Positions 36,434-45,351 of a DNA stretch of 64,000 nt are shown one piece after another. The notes under the pieces are model-generated. The model was not told the DNA's origin. It saw only the letters and a list, made by a program, of their open reading frames with translations, and did no database searches. Position numbers and translations under genes: made by a program. The stretch covers positions 310,001 to 374,000 of the forward strand of contig JADYYY010000019.1 in assembly GCA_020853395.1 (NCBI GenBank), given 5' to 3'. This DNA comes from Acidobacteriota bacterium (GTDB lineage Bacteria > Acidobacteriota > Vicinamibacteria > Vicinamibacterales > SCN-69-37). Each line of letters begins with the position of its first letter. The stretch's first letter is position 1.

Positions 36434-37657
36434 TCATTCCTTTCGGAGCGCTTCGATGGGATCGAGCGCCGCGGCCCGCGCGGCCGGATACATGCCGAAG
36501 AACAGGCCGACGGCCGCCGTCATGCCGATCCCCAGCACGACGGACCAGGGCTCGACGATGGCAGGCAGCGGCGTGACCTGGCTGAGGGCCCACGCGACCA
36601 GAAAACCGCACGCCGTGCCCCAGAGCCCGCCAAAGGTGGAGAGCGTGATCGACTCGGTGAGAATCTGCCACATGATGTCGCGTCGTCGCGCGCCGAGCGA
36701 TTTGCGCAGGCCGATCTCGCGCGTGCGTTCGCTCACGACCATCAGCATGATGTTCATGATCACGATGCCGCCGACGACCAGCGAGAGGCTGACGACGCCG
36801 ATGAGCACCGCGAACAGCCCGGTGGTGGCTTGCGAGTAGATGGCGAGGAACGTGTCGGACGTCAGGATGCCGAAGTTGTCGGGCTCCGACGGCCGCAAGC
36901 GCCGGTCCACGCGAAGCGCCACGCGCACCTCGTCCATCGCCACCTGCACGAGCGACGGATCGATGGGGCGCACCGTCAGATCGAGAGACTGGGTCGATCC
37001 GAACACCTTGCGGTACGCGGGAAGCGGCACCACCGCCCATTCATCCTGCGACTGGCCGAGCAGCGACCCCTTCTGGGGTGCGACGCCGACGATCTCGAAC
37101 TGCACCCCGGCGATCGCGAGCGTCTTGCCGAGCGGCTCGACGGACCCGAAGAGCCTGTCGGCGACGCCCCAGCCGATGATGGCGACGAAGCGGCCGCGAT
37201 CGAACTCGGTGGGCGTGATGGCGCGCCCGCGTTCGATGTTCGTCGAGGGAAGCGAGAGATACTCCTTCGTGAGGCCTCGAACCTGCACCGAGTCGAGCGA
37301 CTCGTTGCGGAACTTCATCTCGGCGTTCTGAGACGCCTCGGCCATCACCATGCCGACGCTCGTCGCGAAGGCGTGAATCGCGTCCCTGTCGTCGAGCGTG
37401 ATCCGCGGGTTGCTCTCCTGCCGGAGCTGCTCGTCGTCGGTGGCGCTCAGCCCCGTCCGTCGAACCGAGAACGAGTCGGCGGCGAACTGCGTCTGGATGG
37501 CGTCCTCGACCGACGCGTTGAGCCCCTGCACCAGCGAGACGACCGCGATGATCGACGTGACGGCGACCACGTTGCCGATCACGGTCAGGAGAGAGCGGAG
37601 CTTGTTGGCCCAGATGGCCTGCAGCGCGATGCCCGCGGCTTCGAAGAACTGCTGCAT
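36434..37657 (-). CDS. MacB-type ABC permease, first of two
   Basis: 407 residues with the same layout as the second permease: N-terminal TM (LRSLLTVIGNVVAVTSIIAVVSLV), periplasmic domain, then VVSERTREIGLRKSLGARR and three TMs. Its ATG shares a base with the TGA of the response regulator gene (TGATG), so translation is coupled. With MacA, the ATPase and an unseen TolC-type channel it should form a tripartite pump; the substrate is unknown. Confidence 0.93.
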   Translation of the reverse strand: MQQFFEAAGIALQAIWANKLRSLLTVIGNVVAVTSIIAVVSLVQGLNASVEDAIQTQFAADSFSVRRTGLSATDDEQLRQESNPRITLDDRDAIHAFATSVGMVMAEASQNAEMKFRNESLDSVQVRGLTKEYLSLPSTNIERGRAITPTEFDRGRFVAIIGWGVADRLFGSVEPLGKTLAIAGVQFEIVGVAPQKGSLLGQSQDEWAVVPLPAYRKVFGSTQSLDLTVRPIDPSLVQVAMDEVRVALRVDRRLRPSEPDNFGILTSDTFLAIYSQATTGLFAVLIGVVSLSLVVGGIVIMNIMLMVVSERTREIGLRKSLGARRRDIMWQILTESITLSTFGGLWGTACGFLVAWALSQVTPLPAIVEPWSVVLGIGMTAAVGLFFGMYPAARAAALDPIEALRKE

Positions 37658-38397
37658 CACGGATTCCGTTCGAACAGATACCCGGTGCCGCGGACGGTCC
37701 GGATGGGATCCTGCCCGAGATCCTTCAGCTTGCGGCGCAGGTGACTGACGTGCACGTCGACGCTGCGCTCGTAGGGCGAGGCTTCACGCTGATAGAGCAC
37801 GGCCGCGATCTGATCGCGGGACACGATGCGGCCCGCCGATCGGACGAGCAGATCGAGAATCTCGAACTCCACGGAGGTGAGCGGCAAGGCCGTGCCGTTG
37901 CACCAGGCCTGGCGCCGCTCTTCGTTCACGCGCACCGAACCGACCTCGATCGTCGTCGCGGGTGCGTGCCAGCTTCCGCCGGCGCGACGCAGCACGGCGG
38001 AGATCCTGGCCATCAGCTCGGCGGGGTGGAAGGGCTTCGGCAGGTAATCGTCGGCGCCGGTATTCAGGCCATCGACGCGATCCTGCGCCCCCGCGCGGGC
38101 CGTCAGCATGATGATGGGAACCCGGCTGCGGCGCCGGACCTGACGGAGCACCTCGAACCCGTCGAGCACCGGCAGCATGACGTCCAGCAGGACGACGTCG
38201 TGGCCGGGACGAAGCGCGGCGGCCAGACCGGAGCGGCCGTCGTGCGCGGTGTGCACGAGGCAGCCTTGCTCGCGCAGGTACTCGCTCATCACCTCGCACA
38301 ACTCGAGGTCGTCGTCGACGATCAGCACGACCGGACGTCGCGCCGCCGGCGCTGCGTCCGAGTCGCCGGATGCGGGCTGCGATTCGTGGTCTGACAT
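37657..38397 (-). CDS. OmpR-family response regulator (CpxR-like)
   Basis: 246 residues. A short Ala/Pro N-terminal tail precedes the receiver domain (VLIVDDDLELCEVM, phospho-Asp in VVLLDVMLPVLDGFE, Lys in YLPKPF) and the winged-helix output domain (LTSVEFEILDLLVRSAGRIVSRDQIAAVLY ... YERSVDVHVSHLRRKL). It should control its own operon (adaptor, permeases, ATPase, kinase), probably in response to envelope stress or the exported compound. That is inference from gene order. Confidence 0.93.
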   Translation of the reverse strand: MSDHESQPASGDSDAAPAARRPVVLIVDDDLELCEVMSEYLREQGCLVHTAHDGRSGLAAALRPGHDVVLLDVMLPVLDGFEVLRQVRRRSRVPIIMLTARAGAQDRVDGLNTGADDYLPKPFHPAELMARISAVLRRAGGSWHAPATTIEVGSVRVNEERRQAWCNGTALPLTSVEFEILDLLVRSAGRIVSRDQIAAVLYQREASPYERSVDVHVSHLRRKLKDLGQDPIRTVRGTGYLFERNP

Positions 38398-38444
38398 GGC
38401 GATCACGACACTAGCACCGGGATTTCAGACGTCCGAGCACGGGC

Positions 38445-39833
38445 TCAGTCGCCGGCCCCGCGGCCGCCGCCTCCGCCTTCCGGCGGGGGAGGCGGAAGCA
38501 TGGACCCGCCCGGCGTCGCCTCCGCAACGGCGGCGGACGAGACGACGGCGTCGCCATCCTTCAAGGAGCGGACACTCGCGAACGGCCCGGTGATGACCTG
38601 CACGCCCGCGGTCAAGCCGCCCAGCACCTCGAAGTACTTCTCGCCCGCGATGCCGGTCTCGACCGGCACGAACTTCGCCCGCCCAGCGTCGACCACGAAC
38701 ACGCCCACGAGCTCCTTGCGCGACTCGCCGTCCTTCGGCACGACCGGTGCCGGTGTGGGGCTGCCGGTCCCCGTGGGCGAGGAGGGCACGATCCTGCCGT
38801 TCGTGTCGACGATCAGCTCGCGAACGGTCATCGCCTGGATCGGCACTCCCAGCACCTTGGCTCGCGTGGCCGTCGTGATCGTCGCCGTGCAGGTGAAGCC
38901 AGGCCGAACGTTCGGCACGTCACCCTCGAGCTGCACGACGACCTTGAAGTTCGTGGCGCGCCCGGTCGTGGCCGTCCCGCTGGTCGTGGTGATCGGGCTG
39001 TTGCCGACCTCGGTGACTCGACCGGGGAACGATTCGTCCGGAAACGCGTCGATGGCGACGCTCGCGCGTTGGCCGACGGCGACGTACGGCACGTCGGTCT
39101 CGTCGACTTCGATCTCGGTCTCGATGATGGACATGTCGGCGACCACGAGCAGGACGGTGCCAGCGTTGTTCATGGTGCCGACCACGGCGGTTTCGCCTTC
39201 CTCGACGTTGCGCTTCGTGATCAGGCCGTCGATCGGCGCGACGACCCTGACCTTGTTCAGATCGAAGCGCGCGCTGGCGACGTTGGCCTCTTCGACCTTG
39301 ATCCGTTGTTCCTGGGTGAGAACCGACTGCTCGCTGACCCGGAGATCGGTCTCGCGCATCTTCAGGTCGTTCTGCGCGCGTTCGTACGTCTCGCGGGGAA
39401 TCAGGCCGGCGCGCCACAAGTCCTGCTGACGACGCAGCGTGTCGGTGGCCTGCTGCAGGGCGACCCTGGCGCTCTCGATCTGCGATCTCGTCTGCTCCAG
39501 TTGCGAGCGCGCCGACGCCAGCGACGCCTCGCGATTCTGCACGACCGTCTCGAGATTCCGTGGATCGATCTCGAGGAGCAGCTCCCCCTTCTGGACCCGT
39601 TGACCCTCGGTGACCGCCAGGTTCACCACCTTGCCCATGGTCTCGGCGCTGATGTTGATCGTCTTCTTCGCCCGGATCTTGCCGCTGGCCGAGACGAGCG
39701 CCTGCAGATCGTGCGTCGCGATCGTCTCGACGGTGACCTCGGTGCCGGCAGGTCTGCGTGATCGGTATTGCGCAAAGCCCGCCGCGGAGGCGGCGAGCAG
39801 GATGGCGGCGACGATCCACGTCTTCTTCCTCAT
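38445..39833 (-). CDS. MacA/HlyD-type periplasmic adaptor of an efflux pump
   Basis: 462 residues. An N-terminal membrane anchor (TWIVAAILLAASAAGFA) is followed by a lipoyl half-motif (VSASGKIRAKKTINIS), a long alpha-helical hairpin (ETVVQNREASLASARSQLEQ ... RVSEQSVLTQEQRIKVEE), the second lipoyl half (VVAPIDGLITKRNVEEGE), a beta-barrel and a membrane-proximal domain. The tail is a low-complexity Pro/Gly run (PPPPPEGGGGGRG). It links the MacB-type permeases to an outer-membrane channel. It is the first gene of the operon, 47 bases before the response regulator. Confidence 0.92.
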   Translation of the reverse strand: MRKKTWIVAAILLAASAAGFAQYRSRRPAGTEVTVETIATHDLQALVSASGKIRAKKTINISAETMGKVVNLAVTEGQRVQKGELLLEIDPRNLETVVQNREASLASARSQLEQTRSQIESARVALQQATDTLRRQQDLWRAGLIPRETYERAQNDLKMRETDLRVSEQSVLTQEQRIKVEEANVASARFDLNKVRVVAPIDGLITKRNVEEGETAVVGTMNNAGTVLLVVADMSIIETEIEVDETDVPYVAVGQRASVAIDAFPDESFPGRVTEVGNSPITTTSGTATTGRATNFKVVVQLEGDVPNVRPGFTCTATITTATRAKVLGVPIQAMTVRELIVDTNGRIVPSSPTGTGSPTPAPVVPKDGESRKELVGVFVVDAGRAKFVPVETGIAGEKYFEVLGGLTAGVQVITGPFASVRSLKDGDAVVSSAAVAEATPGGSMLPPPPPEGGGGGRGAGD

Positions 39834-40212
39834 AGCCGTAACAGACGTGGATGATCCCGTGAGGTTTCGCGTTTCGGGCGCCGCGTGACGGCTCTTAACA
39901 AATGTTTACGGCGGCGCGTGGAGCGCCGCGCGGAGAGGCGGTGCGTGACGGTCCTGTCGCCGGACGGCCTCACGTGGCGCCCGGCACAACGCGCGCGATC
40001 GCGGGCGCCGGCCGTCGAATGATGCTCGAAGCCGCTCCGGTTCGCTCGGCAGCTTCCAGGCGTCACCCACGTCTGCCTGGGCGTGAGTGAACGCGCACCG
40101 AAGGCGATGGAGCTCCACAGCTCTCTCGACTTCGACACGTGGGGTATCGAGCCTGCCGCGTCGATGCTGGTGCGGTCCGTCCTCAGCTTCGGCAGGAACC
40201 GATCGGTCCGGC
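39834..40212. other. Intergenic region upstream of the efflux operon
   Basis: No gene is recognised. GCGGCGC and GCGCCGC form a 7-bp stem at about 39911-39930, next to TTAACAAATGTTTAC, one of the few AT-rich stretches here and a plausible promoter element for the macA operon. The rest has no coding character in any frame. Confidence 0.3.
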
Positions 40213-41085
40213 TCAGCGCGTCCCGGTGAAGCCTCGCTTGGCCAGCGCGTCTCGAAGCGCCCGGAGACTGGACTGACAGGCCGTCGTGAGCTTCCCCTTC
40301 TCCGTCAGCGACAACGCCAGGGAACGAACGTCCGTGTTGCGACGCGACAGCTCGATGACCTGATTCGTGAGCGTCATGAATCGGTCGAGCGCGGCGCGGG
40401 CTTCGGCCAGCCGAGGTGTCGACGCCGGACCGATCACGGAATCGAGCGACGCGAGTGCGGCGCGTGCCGTGGTCTCGGCCTGCCGCACGCGTCGATCGAT
40501 CCGGCCCATCGTCGCATCGGAGGGCTCGGCGATATGGGGCGCGTGCCACGCCTGAATCTCGCGAACGGCGCCAATCGCGGTCGCCACGAGCGCCCTGCCG
40601 TGCCACATCTCTCTCCCTTGAACGGATGCGGCGATGGCTTCGAGCGAATCGCGATACGCATCCGCCGCCTCGAACGCAGGCCCGAAGGACAGACGCTGCG
40701 CCTTGACGTTCGAGTTCTCGACCGCGAGATCGAGAACGCGTCGATCGAGCGCGCTGTACGCCGCGAACTGCGTCGCGAACCTCTCGAGACTCTGGGTCTC
40801 CTCCGTGTACCGAAGGCCCTGGAGCAGGGAGCGGAGCGCATCGACGCTCCTGAGGACTTCGGCCTTGGCGGCATCGGCGTCCGCGGCGAACGCCATCGAC
40901 GCGTCGTCCGTGTCGGCCATCACGGCTTTGTTCGCCGAGTCGGCTGCGGTGGTGAACTGAATCTGGAGGTCCGACGAGACCTGGCGCGCTTCTGACAGCC
41001 GCTCGAGGGCGGAATTGACGTCGCAGCCAGCGACGACAGCGAGGCAGGAGAGCCCGAGAATCAGGTGACGCGGGATCTTGGTCAT
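40213..41085 (-). CDS. Lipoprotein with a long helical domain like a chemoreceptor four-helix bundle
   Basis: 290 residues. A lipoprotein signal ends in the lipobox LAVVAGC (Cys at about 21), so it is anchored in a membrane facing the periplasm. The rest is almost entirely helical with long amphipathic segments (ALERLSEARQVSSDLQIQFTTAADSANK, DALRSLLQGLRYTEETQSLERFATQFAAYSALDRRVLDLAVENS). This resembles the 4HB_MCP sensor domain but lacks a membrane helix and any signalling domain. It lies just after the short kdpD on the same strand. A sensory or scaffold role is only a suggestion. Confidence 0.65.
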   Translation of the reverse strand: MTKIPRHLILGLSCLAVVAGCDVNSALERLSEARQVSSDLQIQFTTAADSANKAVMADTDDASMAFAADADAAKAEVLRSVDALRSLLQGLRYTEETQSLERFATQFAAYSALDRRVLDLAVENSNVKAQRLSFGPAFEAADAYRDSLEAIAASVQGREMWHGRALVATAIGAVREIQAWHAPHIAEPSDATMGRIDRRVRQAETTARAALASLDSVIGPASTPRLAEARAALDRFMTLTNQVIELSRRNTDVRSLALSLTEKGKLTTACQSSLRALRDALAKRGFTGTR

Positions 41086-41127
41086 GACGTGCCCTATGCT
41101 TCAATCCGCCGTTCGGCAGCCCGAGGT

Positions 41128-42267
41128 TCAGGTGCTCTCGGTCAATGGCACGACTTGCACGGCGGCGTCCGGCACGGCGCTCAGGAACTTGTCGAGCGTC
41201 GAGCCCCTCCAGATCAGCTCCCATCGCGCACGCGCCGTCTGACCGAAGATGACGTGCGTGACGCCCTCACGCTGCGCGAATGCGATCAAGCCCTCGGCGG
41301 GTTTGTCGGCCTTCACCCGCACGACGATCGCCCCGAGGCTCTCCGCCAGCCGGACGTTCTCGCGCAGCGCCTCCGCATCGGTCTCATCGATCCGTCCCGG
41401 TTGTTCGCGTGGCGTCTCGACGTACACCGCGTACCACTTGGAGCCCAACCGCCCGGCAATCCGCGCGCCCGTGCGGATGACACGTGGTGCGAGTGCATTC
41501 GAGCTCATGCACACCATCACGCGCTCGGGAATCAGCGCGGGCTCCAGGCCTTCGCGGGCGCGATAGCTCGCCGCCTTCTCTCCGACTTCGTCTGCCACCG
41601 CGCGCAAGGCCAGCTCGCGCAACGTCGAGAGGTTGCCCTTTCGGAAGAAGTTGGACAGGGCCTGCTCCACCTTCTCGGGCCTGTAGATCTTGCCTTCACG
41701 CAAGCGATTGCGCAGCTCCTCGACCGTGACATCGACGTTGATCACCTCGTCCGCCCGATCGAGAAACGTGTCGGGAACCGTCTCGCGCACGCGCACACCC
41801 GTCGTTCGCGCCACCGCATCGTTGAGCGTCTCGAGGTGCTGAATGTTCACCGCCGTGAGCACGTGGATGCCCGCATCGAGAATGTCCAATACGTCCTCGT
41901 AGCGCTTCTGATGACGGCTGCCTGGCACGTTGGTGTGCGCCAGTTCGTCGACGACGCAGACCTGTGGCTTGCGCCGGATGATGGCGTCGACGTCCATGTC
42001 CTCCAACACCACGCCCCGATAGTCGACCGTGCGCCGTGGAACGACCTCCAGGTCCTTGACCTGCGCCTGTGTCTCGGCGCGGCCGTAGGTTTCGACGAAC
42101 CCGATGACGACGTCGAGCCCGCGCCCGCGCAGCGCATGGGCTTCCTGGAGCATCTCGTAGGTCTTGCCGACGCCCGGCGCCGCGCCGATGTAGATACGGA
42201 GACGCGCGCGATCTCGCTCTTTGATTCGCTCGAGGAGCGCATCGGCGGTCGGACGTCGTTCAGCCAT
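41128..42267 (-). CDS. kdpD: Short KdpD: sensor domain plus universal-stress domain, no kinase
   Basis: 379 residues. The N-terminal KdpD domain (Walker-like GAAPGVGKTYEML, VVIGFVETYGR, VCVVDELAHTNVPGSRH) is followed by a universal-stress-protein domain at about 240-379 (VMVCMSSNALAPRVIRTGARIAGRLGSKWYAVYVETP). The DUF4118 membrane helices and the histidine-kinase core of full KdpD are absent; the gene stops cleanly at 41128. Such truncated KdpDs are known in some other phyla. The USP domain of KdpD can bind c-di-AMP in other bacteria, which may apply here. GAGGTG supports ATG 42267. No kdpE is in the window. Confidence 0.88.
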   Translation of the reverse strand: MAERRPTADALLERIKERDRARLRIYIGAAPGVGKTYEMLQEAHALRGRGLDVVIGFVETYGRAETQAQVKDLEVVPRRTVDYRGVVLEDMDVDAIIRRKPQVCVVDELAHTNVPGSRHQKRYEDVLDILDAGIHVLTAVNIQHLETLNDAVARTTGVRVRETVPDTFLDRADEVINVDVTVEELRNRLREGKIYRPEKVEQALSNFFRKGNLSTLRELALRAVADEVGEKAASYRAREGLEPALIPERVMVCMSSNALAPRVIRTGARIAGRLGSKWYAVYVETPREQPGRIDETDAEALRENVRLAESLGAIVVRVKADKPAEGLIAFAQREGVTHVIFGQTARARWELIWRGSTLDKFLSAVPDAAVQVVPLTEST

Positions 42268-42344
42268 GCGCATCACCTCGCGTGGGCGTACGGTCGACGC
42301 GCTCGCTCCACGTTCGCCGTGTGGTGAGAACATGGGACGGACCC

Positions 42345-42704
42345 GTGAAACGACTCGTCCTGTCGCTCGTCGCCGCCTTCATCGTCGTCCCGATCGCGTT
42401 CGTGCTCTACCAGGGGGTGAGCACGCTCCGTGTGTTGACCGAGGTGGAGCGGGAACGTGACACCTGGCAGCGGCCGGGCGACGTCCTGCGCCACCTGAAC
42501 CTGAGAGCCGGCACCACCGTGGTCGATCTCGGTCTCCACGACGCTGGGCATGGCGCAGGAACCGGCCGGTCTCATGGTCTCGATCCTTCCGAGGCCGAGC
42601 CCGTCGTCCTGGCGCAGGGCTTCGAGCTGGTGATGCGCGACGATCGGTTCATCGACCGGCCCTCCGACGATCCCTGGTGGCTGCTCGTGTTCGAGAAGCG
42701 CTGA
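42345..42704 (+). pseudogene. Methyltransferase-like protein with its catalytic core deleted
   Basis: 119 residues from GTG. An N-terminal TM (RLVLSLVAAFIVVPIAFVLYQG) is followed by WQRPGDVLRHLNLRAGTTVVDLG, the start of a class I methyltransferase up to SAM motif I. The sequence then jumps to a C-terminal end typical of the same family (EAEPVVLAQGFELVMRDDRFIDRPSDDPWWLLVFEKR). About 100 central residues, including the rest of the SAM site, are missing in frame near 42530-42570. It is therefore probably inactive as an enzyme. It sits on the opposite strand between kdpD and kdpC. Confidence 0.6.
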
Positions 42705-42710
42705 TCGCGC

Positions 42711-43292
42711 CTACCGCTTCGTCGGATGGTCACGATCGAGCGCGAGGTTCAGCTCCAGCACGTTGACGCCCGGCTCGCCGAAGAACCCCAACTGTCGGTC
42801 CTCCGTGTGCGCGGCCACGAGACGGCGGACGTCGGCCTCTGAGATGCCGCGTTCCCGCGCGACCCGTGGCACCTGGAAGTCGGCCGCCGCCGGCGAGAGG
42901 TGCGGATCGAAGCCCGATGCGGAGGTCGTCACCAGATCGATGGGGACGGGCGCCCGCGGATTCTCCCGGCGTGCCGCCTCGACGTTCGCTTCGACTGCGT
43001 CGATGAGCTTCTTGTTGGTCGGCCCGAGTTGGCTGCCCGCCGAGTTCGCGGCGTCATAGGGCGTGCTCGTGGCCGACGGCCGCGACCGGAAGTAGCCCGC
43101 GGACGAGAAGCCCTGCCCGATCAACCGTGACCCGACGACGATTCCGTTCCGCTCGATCAGTTGGCCATTGGCTTGGGCGGGGAACGCCAGTTGCGCCACC
43201 CCCGTGATGGCCAGCGGATAGGCGATCCCCAAGATGGCCGTCGTGACGATCGTCATCGAGCATGCGATCCGAAGCTGTTGCACGAGTGTCAT
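42711..43292 (-). CDS. kdpC: Potassium-transporting ATPase subunit KdpC
   Basis: 193 residues. One N-terminal TM (IACSMTIVTTAILGIAYPLAITGVAQL) is followed by the soluble domain with GSRLIGQGFSSAGYFRSRPSA, SGSQLGPTN-like NSAGSQLGPTN and SASGFDPHLSPAAADFQVPRVA, all KdpC signatures. It stabilises the KdpFABC complex and assists ATP binding to KdpB. It starts 10 bases after kdpB. Confidence 0.95.
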   Translation of the reverse strand: MTLVQQLRIACSMTIVTTAILGIAYPLAITGVAQLAFPAQANGQLIERNGIVVGSRLIGQGFSSAGYFRSRPSATSTPYDAANSAGSQLGPTNKKLIDAVEANVEAARRENPRAPVPIDLVTTSASGFDPHLSPAAADFQVPRVARERGISEADVRRLVAAHTEDRQLGFFGEPGVNVLELNLALDRDHPTKR

Positions 43293-43302
43293 GGGGAGAT
43301 CC

Positions 43303-45351
43303 TCACGCCAGATGGAGGACGCCGATGAGGACGTCGATGAGCTTGATCCCGGCGAAGGGGACGACAATCCCGCCGATGCCGTAGATCAGCAGGTTCCGCC
43401 GCAGCAGGGCGGCGGCGCCGATCGCACGATACGGAATGCCGCGCAGGGCCAGCGGCACCAGGGCGACGATGATGAGCGCGTTGAAGATGACCGCCGACAG
43501 GATCGCCGACTGCGGCGTCCGCAGACCCATGATGTTCAGCGCGTCGAGGACGGGATAGGTCGCCAGGAACATCGCAGGAATGATGGCGAAGTACTTCGCC
43601 ACGTCGTTCGCGATCGAGAACGTCGTCAGCGCACCCCGCGTGATGAGCAACTGCTTGCCGATTTCGACGATCTCGATGAGCTTGGTCGGGTTCGAATCGA
43701 GGTCGACCATGTTGCCGGCTTCCTTCGCGGCCTGCGTCCCGGTGTTCATCGCGACGCCGACGTCGGCCTGCGCCAGGGCCGGCGCGTCGTTCGTGCCGTC
43801 GCCCGTCATCGCGACGAGCTTGCCGTCCGCCTGTTCGCGCTTGATGAGCGTCATCTTGTCTTCAGGGGTCGCCTGGGCGAGGAAGTCGTCCACGCCGGCC
43901 TCTTCCGCGATCGACGCCGCGGTCAACGGGTTGTCGCCCGTGATCATGACGGTCTTGATCCCCATCGCCCGGAGCGCGGCGAACCGCTGACGCATCCCGC
44001 CCTTGACGATGTCCTTGAGCGCGATGACGCCGAGGACGCGCGCCTTGTCGGCCACCACGAGCGGCGTACCGCCGGCCCGGGCGATGGTGTCGACGGCGCG
44101 CCGAAGCTCCGGCGTGATCGCGCCGCCATTGGCGGTGACGTAGGCCGTGATCGCCTCCGATGCGCCCTTCCGGATCTGCCGTCCGTCCACATCGATGCCG
44201 GACATGCGGGTCTGCGCCGAGAACGGGATGAACGTCGCTTCCTTGTCCGCGAGCTCGCGACCGCGAATGTGGTACTTCTCCTTCGCCAGGACGACGATGG
44301 ATCGCCCTTCGGGGGTTTCGTCGGCCAGCGAGGCCAACTGGGCCGCGTCCGCCAGCTCGCCGTCCGTCACGCCGGTCACCGGAATGAACTCCGCGGCCTG
44401 CCGGTTGCCCAACGTGATGGTGCCCGTCTTGTCGAGCAGCAGCGTGTGCACGTCGCCGGCGGCCTCCACTGACCGGCCGGACATCGCCAGCACGTTGTGC
44501 TGGACGAGGCGATCCATGCCGGCGATCCCGATCGCCGACAGCAGACCGCCGATGGTCGTCGGTATCAGGCACACCAGGAGCGACACCAGGACGAAGAGCG
44601 TCTGCGGCGCGCCCGAATACACCGCGAACGGCTGCAACGTCACCACCGCGATCAGGAACACGATCGTGAGGCCCGCGAGCAGGATGTTGAGCGCGATCTC
44701 GTTCGGCGTCTTCTGACGCTCGGCACCCTCGACGAGCGCAATCATGCGATCGAGGAAGGTGTGACCGGGGTCGGAGGTGATGCGGACCTTGATCCAGTCC
44801 GAGATGACGCGCGTCCCGCCCGTCACGGCCGAGCGGTCGCCGCCGGACTCGCGGATGACCGGCGCCGATTCCCCGGTGATGGCGGACTCGTCGACGGAGG
44901 CGACGCCTTCGACGATCTCCCCGTCTCCTGGAATGAACTCGCCTGCATGGACGATGACCACATCGCCCTTTCGGAGCGTCGGGGCCGGGACCTTTTCGAT
45001 CCGATCGCCAGCGGTGAGCTTGTTCGCCACGGTCTCCGTGCGGGTCTTTCGCAGGGTGTCCGCCTGTGCCTTGCCTCGGCCTTCGGCCATGGCCTCCGCG
45101 AAGTTGGCGAACAGCACCGTCAACCACAGCCATGCGGTGATCTGGAACTCGAAGAACAGATCGCCTCGACCGGTGATCGCATCCTGGACCAGCCGCCACG
45201 TGGTGAGCACGCTGCCGATTTCGACTACGAACATCACCGGGTTGCGCGCCATCGTTCGCGGATGCAGCTTCCGGAGTGCGTCCGCCGTCGCGCGGCGGAC
45301 GATCCGGGCATCCCAGATCGAGCGTGCCCGAGCCTGCGCCTGTGTCGCCAT
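43303..45351 (-). CDS. kdpB: Potassium-transporting P-type ATPase subunit KdpB
   Basis: 682 residues, full length for KdpB. The phosphorylation site is in [12 protein letters not shown], the actuator motif TGES is in [11 protein letters not shown], the nucleotide domain has KGASEA, and the hinge motif [21 protein letters not shown] is intact (given here in parts: TGDGTNDAP). It hydrolyses ATP to drive K+ taken by KdpA into the cell. Its ATG shares a base with the kdpA TAA. Confidence 0.97.
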   Translation of the reverse strand: MATQAQARARSIWDARIVRRATADALRKLHPRTMARNPVMFVVEIGSVLTTWRLVQDAITGRGDLFFEFQITAWLWLTVLFANFAEAMAEGRGKAQADTLRKTRTETVANKLTAGDRIEKVPAPTLRKGDVVIVHAGEFIPGDGEIVEGVASVDESAITGESAPVIRESGGDRSAVTGGTRVISDWIKVRITSDPGHTFLDRMIALVEGAERQKTPNEIALNILLAGLTIVFLIAVVTLQPFAVYSGAPQTLFVLVSLLVCLIPTTIGGLLSAIGIAGMDRLVQHNVLAMSGRSVEAAGDVHTLLLDKTGTITLGNRQAAEFIPVTGVTDGELADAAQLASLADETPEGRSIVVLAKEKYHIRGRELADKEATFIPFSAQTRMSGIDVDGRQIRKGASEAITAYVTANGGAITPELRRAVDTIARAGGTPLVVADKARVLGVIALKDIVKGGMRQRFAALRAMGIKTVMITGDNPLTAASIAEEAGVDDFLAQATPEDKMTLIKREQADGKLVAMTGDGTNDAPALAQADVGVAMNTGTQAAKEAGNMVDLDSNPTKLIEIVEIGKQLLITRGALTTFSIANDVAKYFAIIPAMFLATYPVLDALNIMGLRTPQSAILSAVIFNALIIVALVPLALRGIPYRAIGAAALLRRNLLIYGIGGIVVPFAGIKLIDVLIGVLHLA

